Shown: piece after piece, positions 55,347-62,178 of the stretch
Numbering within the stretch: position 1 is the stretch's first letter
Layout: every line of letters begins with the position of its first letter
From: Myxococcales bacterium
Lineage (GTDB): Bacteria > Myxococcota_A > Polyangia > Polyangiales > Polyangiaceae
Direction of reading: 5' to 3'
Length of the DNA stretch: 64,000 nucleotides
NCBI GenBank assembly: GCA_025359105.1
Contig: JANYHK010000074.1
Span: 124,001-188,000 of the forward strand
Translations under genes and position numbers: made by a program
Notes under the pieces: generated by a model
What the model saw: the letters and a program-made list of their open reading frames with translations, nothing else
Told to the model about the DNA's origin: nothing
The model's database searches: none

Positions 55347-56090
55347 ATGTTGCCGGGGGAGGCGTCTTGCGGCTCCCTTCGGGTGGTGCGACCCCTCGGC
55401 CTTCTCTGCGCGTGCCTGGCCTTGAGCTGCGCCTCGAAGGCGCCCCTGCACGGGCCCCCGCCCGCGGCGTCGCTTGCGCCCGTGGCTTCACCCGCTCCGG
55501 CTCCTTCGCCCTTTGCTTCACCCGCTCCGGCTCCTTCGCCCGTTCCGAGGACGGCCGACCCACGCCGCCCGATCCTTCGGTTCCCGCCAGGGGCCGTCGC
55601 CCCACCGCCCGGATGCTTCGCCTGGTCTGCCTCCCTGGAGGCCTACGGCTGCGTCATTGGCCACCACGAAGCGGGCACGCGCGGGAGCTCCCTCAACATC
55701 CTCTTCCAAGGGCGGACGCGGCGCCCGAGGCTCTTGCTGAGCGGCGGCCTCCTGGACGACGCGACGCGGGGCGAGCTCGACGCGCGAATGCTTGCGGACG
55801 GCTTCGTCGCCGCCGAAGACGCCGCGTGGGCCAAGGCTGGCGAACGCGTGGAGCTCGGCCCCTACCGCGTCGTCCCCTCGGGAGAATCTCTGCGCGTGCA
55901 GCTTCGGGAGAAGACGATCTTCGAGCGCAACGATCGCCACATCCCCAAGTTCGCGCCGACCTGCACGCTGCGCCTTCGGCAGGTCGGGACCGCTGGTATC
56001 GTCGTCGAGAGGCGGTGCGTGCTCAGCGACGAAGGCGTCGAGATCACCGACCTCGATGCCTGGTTCTGCGACGACTCACACTGCTCGTGA
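55347..56090 (+). CDS. Lipoprotein with Ser/Pro/Ala tandem-repeat linker
   Basis: 247 aa. Hydrophobic signal with lipobox (LALSC), then an Ala/Pro linker with two near-identical 10-residue units (ASPAPAPSPF, ASPAPAPSPV) from a 30-bp DNA repeat. The rest is a globular domain with a few Cys (GCFAWSASLEAYGCVIG, CTLRLRQVG, RRCVLSDEG, CDDSHC). GTGs at 55383 and 55386 would give a shorter signal and are alternatives. Divergent from the PfkB kinase. Function unknown. Confidence 0.7.
   Translation: MLPGEASCGSLRVVRPLGLLCACLALSCASKAPLHGPPPAASLAPVASPAPAPSPFASPAPAPSPVPRTADPRRPILRFPPGAVAPPPGCFAWSASLEAYGCVIGHHEAGTRGSSLNILFQGRTRRPRLLLSGGLLDDATRGELDARMLADGFVAAEDAAWAKAGERVELGPYRVVPSGESLRVQLREKTIFERNDRHIPKFAPTCTLRLRQVGTAGIVVERRCVLSDEGVEITDLDAWFCDDSHCS
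55485..55541. repeat. Two copies of a 27-bp repeat, 30-bp period
   Basis: Identical 27-base units at 55485-55511 and 55515-55541, separated by TTT. They encode Ser-Pro-Ala-Pro-Ala-Pro-type linker in the lipoprotein and keep the frame. Confidence 0.9.
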
Positions 56091-56102
56091 CCGGCTCGCG
56101 GC

Positions 56103-56543
56103 TCACCGGCCGTCGCGGAGCGCGCGCGTCAAGTCGACGAGCTCCTGCCGCAGGCGCGCCATATCACCGCGCGTCGTGCCGAGCTTGCACGAGATCGCTT
56201 CGGGCACCGCGGCAGCCTTCGCCCGGAGCGCGCGCCCATCCGCAGTCAGACGCACGCGCACGACCCGCTCGTCCTCCGCGTCGCGCCGGCGCGCGACGAG
56301 CCTCGCCGACTCCATTCGCTTGAGGAGCGGCGTGAGCGTACCCGAGTCCAGCTCGAGCCGAGCGCCGAGCTCCTTCACCGAGGGCCCGTCCTCCTCCCAC
56401 AGCACCAGCAGCACCAGGTACTGCGGGTAGGTGAGCCCGAGCGGCGCGAGCAGCGGCGCATACGCCAAGGTGACCGCGCGCGACGCGTTGTACAGCGCAA
56501 AGCAGATCTGGCGATCGAGTCGGAGCTGAGGAGGGCTCTGCAT
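56103..56543 (-). CDS. ohrR: OhrR, MarR-family organic-hydroperoxide-sensing repressor
   Basis: 146 aa. N-terminal LDRQICFALYNASRA has the reactive Cys (C14) used by OhrR to sense organic peroxides, and the winged helix-turn-helix (LTYPQYLVLLVLWEEDGPSVKELGARLELDSGTLTPLLKRME) is typical MarR. Oxidation should release it from DNA and derepress ohr. It follows ohr by 21 bp in the same direction. Palindromes upstream of ohr match its expected operators. Confidence 0.95.
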   Translation of the reverse strand: MQSPPQLRLDRQICFALYNASRAVTLAYAPLLAPLGLTYPQYLVLLVLWEEDGPSVKELGARLELDSGTLTPLLKRMESARLVARRRDAEDERVVRVRLTADGRALRAKAAAVPEAISCKLGTTRGDMARLRQELVDLTRALRDGR

Positions 56544-56564
56544 GGCGCGCCGGGCGGCTCGCCG

Positions 56565-57005
56565 TCAGGCGAGCTCGAGGGTAACGGGGATGTTGCCACG
56601 GGTGGCGTTGGAATACGGGCAAACCTGGTGCGCCGCGTGGAGCAGGCCCAGGGCCACCTCGCGATCGAGGTCGGGAATCGTGGCGACCAGCTTCACCGCG
56701 AGGCCGAAGCCGGCGCCTTTGGGTCCGATCCCGACCTCGGCGCGGATCTGCACGGGGCCGGTGGCGACCTTCTTGCTCCGGGCGACGAAGGCAAGCGCGC
56801 TGCCGAAGCACGCGGCGTAGCCCGACGCGAAGAGCTGCTCGGGGTTCGTGCCGTTCCCGCTTCCCCCCATGCTCTTGGGAGGTGTGACCACGACGTCGAC
56901 CTTGTGGTCGTCGGTGTAGACCTTGCCGTCGCGGCCGCCCTCGGCCGTGGCGATCGCGGTGTAGAGGATCTTGTCGGGGGCGTTGGTCGTGGTCTCGGTG
57001 GTCAT
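56565..57005 (-). CDS. ohr: Organic hydroperoxide resistance protein Ohr
   Basis: 146 aa. Two catalytic Cys are seen: C66 (YAACFGSAL) and C129 (HQVCPYSN), as in thiol-dependent Ohr peroxidases that reduce fatty-acid and other organic peroxides. ATG 57005 has AGGAG six bases upstream. Two perfect palindromes lie at 57022-57049, upstream of the start. It is the first gene of the ohr-ohrR operon. Confidence 0.96.
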   Translation of the reverse strand: MTTETTTNAPDKILYTAIATAEGGRDGKVYTDDHKVDVVVTPPKSMGGSGNGTNPEQLFASGYAACFGSALAFVARSKKVATGPVQIRAEVGIGPKGAGFGLAVKLVATIPDLDREVALGLLHAAHQVCPYSNATRGNIPVTLELA

Positions 57006-57021
57006 GAGCAGCTCCTTTTTG

Positions 57022-57049
57022 ATTGTATACAATATAATTGTGCACAATT
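57022..57049. promoter_or_regulatory. Two palindromic OhrR operators upstream of ohr
   Basis: A perfect 12-bp palindrome ATTGTATACAAT (57022-57033) and a perfect 14-bp palindrome AATTGTGCACAATT (57036-57049), 15 bp apart centre to centre. The TACAATT/AATTGTA-type core matches known OhrR boxes. They overlap the likely promoter of ohr in an AT-rich spot. Confidence 0.88.
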
Positions 57050-57092
57050 GATTGTCAAGGGCTACCCGCGAGATCTCGGCATCGGGTCGGCC

Positions 57093-57806
57093 TCAGGCCT
57101 CGATCCCCGCGTGCGCGCCCATCGCCTCTTCGACGATCGCGAGGATCGCCGCGGCGTGAGCCTGCGTGATCCGCGAGCCGTCGCCCCCCTGGGCCGCGCG
57201 CGCGACGTCGAGGAGCTCGGCCTCGACGAGGCGACGCGCCCCCCCGCACGACGTGCACACGATCCCGCCGCGGGCCGCGTCGACGTACGCGGGCCGCCCA
57301 GCGGGACGCGGCTTTCCGCACCCGACGCAGCGATCGAGGTCGAGCGCGTAGCCAACGTCGGCCAGGAGGCGCAGCGCGGCGGCGGCGAGCTCCACCTTGG
57401 GGTGGGCGACGCCCCCGTCGAGCGCGTCGAGCAGGTGCGTCAGCGTCCCCCACGCGGCGGGCTCGGGTGTGCGCGGCGGGCAGAGCTGCCGTGCCCACCG
57501 AAGCGCGGCGCCGGCGGCGTCGAGCGCCTCGAGGCTCGTCGCGATCCCCGTCCGCACGCGCGAGAGGCGGGCCTCTTTGAGCGTCGCGAGCTCGCGCCCC
57601 TTGTCCTCGAGCTCCACGCGGATCGTGTGGAACGGCTCGAGCGCGCCCCCTACCCGCTTCTGTGACTTCCTGCCGCCCCGGACGATCGCGCCCAGACGAC
57701 CGTCGGACTCGGTGAGGAGCTGGACGACGAGATCGGTCTCGCCGTACGGGACGCTTCGAACGAGCAGGGCCTCAGATGTGATGCGCTTCAAGGGCGCGGC
57801 CGGCAC
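57093..57806 (-). CDS. recO: DNA repair protein RecO
   Basis: 237 aa from GTG 57806. N-terminal OB-like part (LKRITSEALLVRSVPYGETDLVVQLLTESDGRLGAIVRGGRKS) and a zinc motif (CVGCGKPRP...CTSCGG), as in RecO. It promotes single-strand annealing and RecA loading with RecF/RecR. A longer start at 57860 would lie inside the C-terminus of the next gene, in a repeat region encoding QVP units, so a shorter start is preferred; TTG 57791 is another option. Confidence 0.92.
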   Translation of the reverse strand: MPAAPLKRITSEALLVRSVPYGETDLVVQLLTESDGRLGAIVRGGRKSQKRVGGALEPFHTIRVELEDKGRELATLKEARLSRVRTGIATSLEALDAAGAALRWARQLCPPRTPEPAAWGTLTHLLDALDGGVAHPKVELAAAALRLLADVGYALDLDRCVGCGKPRPAGRPAYVDAARGGIVCTSCGGARRLVEAELLDVARAAQGGDGSRITQAHAAAILAIVEEAMGAHAGIEA

Positions 57807-58299
57807 CTGCGGCACCTGCGGCACCTGACGCGGCACCTGCTGCGCCACCTGACCCGGCACCTGAAGGGAGGCCGCTCAGCTCCGGCGGCATGTCGTGGCC
57901 GCGGGGCTTCAAGACGATCGAGATCGCGAGCGTGAACAGGATCAGGAGCAGGACGAACGCGATGGCGACGCCGAAGCGGCCGCGGTTCTCCTTGCGGGCG
58001 GCCTGGACGGGCGAGGCCACGGGCAGCGGTGTCACGAACGCGACGCGGCGGCTCGCGGTGTAGCGGGCGAGCGCCTCCTGGGGGACGACGCCGACGGCCT
58101 GCGCGTAGGAGCGCAAGAACCCGCGAACGAAGACCTCGCCGGGCAAATCGTCGAAGCGATCGGCCTCGATCGACTCCAGGGTGCCGGCCGGGATGCGCGT
58201 CACGCGGGAGACCTCCGCGACGCTCATGTTGCGGCTCTCGCGCTTGTGCTTCAGCAAACTGCCGACTGTCTCGGTCACGTGTCCTCCGATTCCCATCAT
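57772..58299 (-). CDS. RodZ-like membrane HTH protein
   Basis: 175 aa. N-terminal Xre-type helix-turn-helix (VGSLLKHKRESRNMSVAEVSRVTRIPAGTLESIEADRFDDLPGEVFVRGFLRSYAQ), one TM helix (FGVAIAFVLLLILFTLAISIVL) and a short Gly/Ala-rich periplasmic end. RodZ links to MreB and cell shape; here the usual large periplasmic domain is missing. ATG 58299 overlaps the TPR gene stop by 4 bp (ATGA); GTG 58278 with GGAGG four bases upstream is an alternative start. The C-terminus overlaps the recO start region. Confidence 0.85.
   Translation of the reverse strand: MMGIGGHVTETVGSLLKHKRESRNMSVAEVSRVTRIPAGTLESIEADRFDDLPGEVFVRGFLRSYAQAVGVVPQEALARYTASRRVAFVTPLPVASPVQAARKENRGRFGVAIAFVLLLILFTLAISIVLKPRGHDMPPELSGLPSGAGSGGAAGAASGAAGAAGAGRALEAHHI
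57798..57862. repeat. Imperfect GGCACCTGC-type repeat shared by two reading frames
   Basis: Five to six imperfect copies of a nine-base unit (GGCACCTGC) lie at the overlap of recO and the RodZ-like gene. One frame gives Gly/Ala-rich residues, the other Gln-Val-Pro units. The overlap makes both start/stop calls uncertain. Confidence 0.7.
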
Positions 58300-59168
58300 T
58301 GTGCGCCGGTCGGTAGGGCCGCCACGATGCGCGCGAGCTCTTTGCTGCACGCCTTGCCGGCCTTGGACTCCGCGGCGATCTCTTTGCACTTCTCGAAGTC
58401 GGCGCGGGCTTCCTGCGCCTTACCGAGCGACATCTCGACCCTGGCGCGCCCCGCGAAACCATCTTGCAGCTTCTGGCAGTTCTCGTTGCCCATGGCCTGC
58501 GTGTAGGCAGTGAGTGAGGACTGGAAATCCCCCTTCTTCTCGTAGGCGACGCCGAGTCGATAGAAGCCGACGCAGAAGCGAGGCTCCGTGGTCGCGTTCT
58601 TGAGCGACCGGATGCCCTCGTCGAGCTGTCCGGCTTGGATCTGCGCCCATCCGAGGTTGCCCCACGCGAGGTACATGGTCTCGTACGTCGGATCCTTCAC
58701 GATCGCCGAGTAGATCTCGATCGCGTCCTTGTACTTCTTCTCGAGGATGAAGACGCTCGCGAGCGTGTTCTTCGCGTCGATGAAATGGTCGTCCGCCTTC
58801 ACGGCCTGGCGCGCGAGCTTCTCGGCGCGGTCGATGTGGCAGTCGGGGCCGGTGAGGTCCTCCCCCTTGTCGCAGAAGAGGACGTAGAGCTCGGCGGCGA
58901 ACTTGCACGCCTTGGCGTTCTCGTCGTTCAGCTCCACGGCCTTGAGCACGTGGTCGAGCGCCTGGCGGTAGTCCTGCTTGTGGTACGTGTCGACGGCGAG
59001 ATCGTACTCGCTCTCGCTCTGGCGCTCGGGGCTGTGGACGCCGCCACCGGTCGACTTGCCGCCGCACGCCGCGCTCGTCACGACGCCGCAAACGACCGCG
59101 GCCGACGCGAAGGCGCGCAGGGCGGAGCGGAGCGTGCGGGTGGTCTTGGGGCTGGGGCGGGGAGTCAT
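58296..59168 (-). CDS. TPR lipoprotein, PilF/Tgl-like
   Basis: 290 aa. Signal with lipobox (TSAAC), then TPR repeats: SEYDLAVDTYHKQDYRQALDHVLKAVELNDENAKAC, AKNTLASVFILEKKYKDAIEIYSAIVKDP, LGWAQIQAGQLDEGIRSLKNATT and YRLGVAYEKKGDFQSSLTAYTQAM. This layout matches outer-membrane pilotin-type lipoproteins such as PilF/Tgl that assemble the type IV pilus secretin; without a search, a general TPR lipoprotein is equally possible. The RodZ-like gene follows with 4-bp overlap. Confidence 0.85.
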   Translation of the reverse strand: MTPRPSPKTTRTLRSALRAFASAAVVCGVVTSAACGGKSTGGGVHSPERQSESEYDLAVDTYHKQDYRQALDHVLKAVELNDENAKACKFAAELYVLFCDKGEDLTGPDCHIDRAEKLARQAVKADDHFIDAKNTLASVFILEKKYKDAIEIYSAIVKDPTYETMYLAWGNLGWAQIQAGQLDEGIRSLKNATTEPRFCVGFYRLGVAYEKKGDFQSSLTAYTQAMGNENCQKLQDGFAGRARVEMSLGKAQEARADFEKCKEIAAESKAGKACSKELARIVAALPTGAQ

Positions 59169-59468
59169 GGGGCGCAGAGGTTCGCGTCGTGAGTGCCGGG
59201 GCCCGCCCAACTGCTGCGGCCGAATGCGAAATAAGCTCGAGCGAGCAAGACTCGGGAAACCCCGTCCCCCCGACTGAGGGGGAGAAGGGAGTAACCCACA
59301 CCGTCTACGTCGTCAACGCTGAACGGCCCGGGCGCGACCCCGAATAACCACATGATGCGCCACGGGATTTCGGACAGCGACCGCGCGGCGGCGGAGGTTC
59401 CGACGACCTCCACTCTACATCAATGTTCTTACGTATGTATTTGTGGAGACATTGGAATTTCGGATGCC
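59169..59468. other. Gene-free region upstream of the TPR lipoprotein, with AT-rich end
   Basis: No gene is supported here. The left part presumably holds the TPR/RodZ/recO operon promoter. The segment 59412-59468 is AT-rich, with TACGTA and other short palindromes, and could be a promoter or terminator for the Crp/Fnr gene ending at 59469. Confidence 0.5.
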
Positions 59469-60170
59469 CTATTTCGGGGCCGCTTCACCGCGGAGCTCTT
59501 CCTTCGTGCCGAGCAGGAGGTAGAGGCGGCGGAGGGCGTCGAGGTCGGGGATCTCGACCCGTTCGCCGACGATGCGGACGTATTGCTGCTCCCGGAGCCT
59601 CTGCACCTGCCGCTTCACGGTGTCGACGTCGAGGCCGACGCGTGTGGAGAGCTCGACGGGGCTCACGCTGAGCTCCGCCGCCGTCCCGTCCGTGCGGCCG
59701 ACGAGCTTCAGCAGCGCGCCGACGATCTTCGACTGCGCGTCGCGAAGCAGCATGATTTCGATTTGATCCTCCGCGTCTCTCACCCGGACGATCAGCTGAT
59801 CGATCACGCGCGAGGCGATCGACGGGTGGCTCTCGAGGAGCGGACGGAAGGTGGAGCGGTCGAGGGCGAGGGCGATGCCGTCGGTGAGCGCGACGGCGGT
59901 CGAGGTCCGAGGGCCGTCGCCCCGCAGCGCCGACTCGCCGAAGAGATCGCCGGGGCGCAGGACCATGAGGCTCCGCTCGACGAGGCGCACGCGCTTGAGG
60001 AGGCGCACGCGTCCGTCCTGGAGCAGGAACGCCTCGCGCGCCGGCTCCCCTTCGCGGAAGATCGGGTCACCGGCGGCGAAGTGGCGGCCGAAGCGGTGGA
60101 TGAGGCGGGCGCGCTCCTCTGGGTTGAGGTCGGCAATCGCGGGATCGGTGGGCTCGCCGCCAGAGGTCAC
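59469..60170 (-). CDS. Crp/Fnr-family transcriptional regulator
   Basis: 233 aa from GTG. N-terminal cNMP-binding-like beta-roll (GDPIFREGEPAREAFLLQDGRVRLLKR..., RPGDLFGESALRG), a dimerisation helix and a C-terminal helix-turn-helix (SPVELSTRVGLDVDTVKRQVQRLREQQYVRIVGERVEI). It has few Cys, so it is unlikely to be an Fe-S Fnr; cyclic nucleotide or other ligand binding is possible. It is divergent from hisB (65 bp). Confidence 0.93.
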   Translation of the reverse strand: MTSGGEPTDPAIADLNPEERARLIHRFGRHFAAGDPIFREGEPAREAFLLQDGRVRLLKRVRLVERSLMVLRPGDLFGESALRGDGPRTSTAVALTDGIALALDRSTFRPLLESHPSIASRVIDQLIVRVRDAEDQIEIMLLRDAQSKIVGALLKLVGRTDGTAAELSVSPVELSTRVGLDVDTVKRQVQRLREQQYVRIVGERVEIPDLDALRRLYLLLGTKEELRGEAAPK

Positions 60171-60235
60171 GGAAGGACGATACCTTTTTTTGCGCGTTTT
60201 TGCGCGCCAGGCGGGGCGCGTGGTACGCGATGGGG

Positions 60236-60829
60236 ATGAGCCGGGCCACCAAGCTGGTGCGCAAGACGAGGGAGACGGACATCGAGGTGTCCGTCGAGCT
60301 CGACGGGTCAGGGAACGCGACGGTCGACACGCCGCTGCCTTTCCTGACGCACATGGTCGAGCAGATCGGCAAGCACGGGCTCTTCGACCTCGTCGTTCGC
60401 GCCAAGGGCGACGTCCAGATCGACGGACACCACACGACCGAGGACCTCGGCGTCGTCCTCGGGCAGGCGTTCACGGCGGCGCTCGGCGACAAGGCCGGCA
60501 TCGTCCGCTACGGCGCCGCGACGCTGCCGATGGACGAAGCGCGCGCGACGTGCGCGGTGGATCTGTCGGGCCGGCCCTTCTTCGTCTGGGAGGTCCCGAT
60601 GCCGAAGGGGAAGCTCGGCGAGTGGGACACCGAGCTCGCCGAGGTCTTCTTCGAGGGTTTCGCGCGCGGTGCCGCGTGCAACCTGCACCTGGTCCTCCAC
60701 GCGGGGCAGAATCTTCATCACATGACCGAGATCTGCTTCAAGGCCTTCGCCAAGGCGCTCCTCATGGCCACGCGCGTCGAGCCGCGCGCCAAGGGGATCC
60801 CGTCGACCAAGGGCACGCTCGACACGTAA
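60236..60829 (+). CDS. hisB: Imidazoleglycerol-phosphate dehydratase HisB
   Basis: 197 aa. Mn-binding motifs DGHHTTED and HHMTE and the sequence DTPLPFLTHM are present; a lone IGPD-type HisB without the phosphatase domain. It catalyses dehydration of imidazoleglycerol phosphate in histidine synthesis. ATG 60236 is preferred over ATG 60230. No other his genes are nearby, so it is separated from a his operon. Confidence 0.97.
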   Translation: MSRATKLVRKTRETDIEVSVELDGSGNATVDTPLPFLTHMVEQIGKHGLFDLVVRAKGDVQIDGHHTTEDLGVVLGQAFTAALGDKAGIVRYGAATLPMDEARATCAVDLSGRPFFVWEVPMPKGKLGEWDTELAEVFFEGFARGAACNLHLVLHAGQNLHHMTEICFKAFAKALLMATRVEPRAKGIPSTKGTLDT

Positions 60830-60849
60830 CCCGCGGGGCCGGCCAGGGC

Positions 60850-62061
60850 TCAACGCCAGCGGCACATGGCCAGGTACGCCGCCTCGTGGATGCCCGCCAG
60901 CGTGATCGCGTTGTCGACGATCCGAGCCTGCTCGTTCTTCTTCCACGCCTTCTTGGGGGGGCGGGTCGCGCCGCGCCGGTGCGCTGCGCCGGCGAGGGCG
61001 CCGAGGTAGCGCGCGAGCGGCAACAGATCGGTGTCCTCGAGGCGCGACAGGAGGAGCTTGTCCTCCTGCGGCGCGAGCCGCCGGACGAGCATCGACAGGT
61101 CGCCGAGCTTCGTCGTCCCGAGCATCCGCGGCGGACGCGCCAGGCACTTTTGCATGGCCGAGACGACGCGCTTGGCGCGCTTCAGGTCTCCACAGTGGAC
61201 GAGCAGCGAGGCCGAGGGCGTCCCCTGCTCCTTCATGTCGAAGATCCACGCGCCGTCGCGGCCACCCTTGCCCTTCACGAGGACGGCGATGCGCAGGCCG
61301 CCAAGGCTTCCCGTACCGGCGATGCGGAAGGCCATATCGAGCACCTTGAGGTGGTCGCGCTCGATGCCCGCCTTGACCAGCTTCTCCGCGTAGGCCTCGA
61401 AGGCGGCGGCCGCGCGCCTCTGCAAGGTGCGCGCGACGTCGCGGTAGCGGGCGCCACGGATGAACTCCCGCTTGCCGTGGACGAGGTGGGTGCGCATGTC
61501 GAGGAGGCGAACGCGTGAACGGCTCCGCACCGTGTCGAGCAGCTCGGCGACCGGGCGGGGCACGGGAGGCAGCTTCTTCGCGGCCTTTCCCCCGTGGCAC
61601 GCGTGCTCCACGTGCGCAGCGACGACGGCGTCTGCCAGCTCGAGCGCGCGCGGTCCGCCGATGTGGAGCTCGCGCCCGGCGAGCAGGAGGCTCGTGGTGA
61701 GGCGGAGCACGTCGAGGTACCAGTGGCCGATGGCGGCGTCGTCGAAGTCGTTCAGATCGAACACGGCCGCGTTGCCGGGCCGCTTCTTCTCTTCCTCGAG
61801 GACCGAGCCGGGCCGGTACGCGCCGAAGTTCTCGAGGTGCAGATCTCCGGCAATCCAGCCCTCCCCGCGCGGTCCACGGGCGAGCTCGGGGTGGTCGCGC
61901 AGGATCGCGTAGAACATCGGTGCGGCGCCGCGCAGGAACGCGAGCGGCGAGGGACGCATGCGCGCAAGCTTGTGCTGGAAGATCCCGTGGAACTGCGCGC
62001 AGCGCCTCTCGTCATGGAGGAGCTGCTCCCGGACGTACCCTTGGGGATCGACGTGGATCAT
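60850..62061 (-). CDS. DUF2252-family protein (kinase-like fold)
   Basis: 403 aa. Motifs typical of DUF2252: FFRGAAPMFY-like (AFLRGAAPMFYAIL), GDLHLENFG and FDLNDFDDA, which resemble the catalytic and metal motifs of aminoglycoside-phosphotransferase-like kinases. The substrate is unknown. It converges with hisB (21 bp). Confidence 0.9.
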   Translation of the reverse strand: MIHVDPQGYVREQLLHDERRCAQFHGIFQHKLARMRPSPLAFLRGAAPMFYAILRDHPELARGPRGEGWIAGDLHLENFGAYRPGSVLEEEKKRPGNAAVFDLNDFDDAAIGHWYLDVLRLTTSLLLAGRELHIGGPRALELADAVVAAHVEHACHGGKAAKKLPPVPRPVAELLDTVRSRSRVRLLDMRTHLVHGKREFIRGARYRDVARTLQRRAAAAFEAYAEKLVKAGIERDHLKVLDMAFRIAGTGSLGGLRIAVLVKGKGGRDGAWIFDMKEQGTPSASLLVHCGDLKRAKRVVSAMQKCLARPPRMLGTTKLGDLSMLVRRLAPQEDKLLLSRLEDTDLLPLARYLGALAGAAHRRGATRPPKKAWKKNEQARIVDNAITLAGIHEAAYLAMCRWR

Positions 62062-62178
62062 AGGCCCGCCGAGGATGGTTCAGTTGCGCGGGCCCGGCAA
62101 GGCCGTAGAGCCTTACAAAAAATCACATGAGCGGCGAGATCCGTTTGGCGCGTTTGGCCCCACTATCCCTTGGCCCAC

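Noticed and set aside
54454-55605. 383-aa version of the PfkB kinase with a long Pro/Arg/Ser N-terminus
   Set aside because: The added part antisense-overlaps the divergent lipoprotein's repeat linker and has no kinase features.
59165-59413. 82-aa minus-strand open frame upstream of the TPR lipoprotein
   Set aside because: No RBS, no motif and it lies across the probable promoter.
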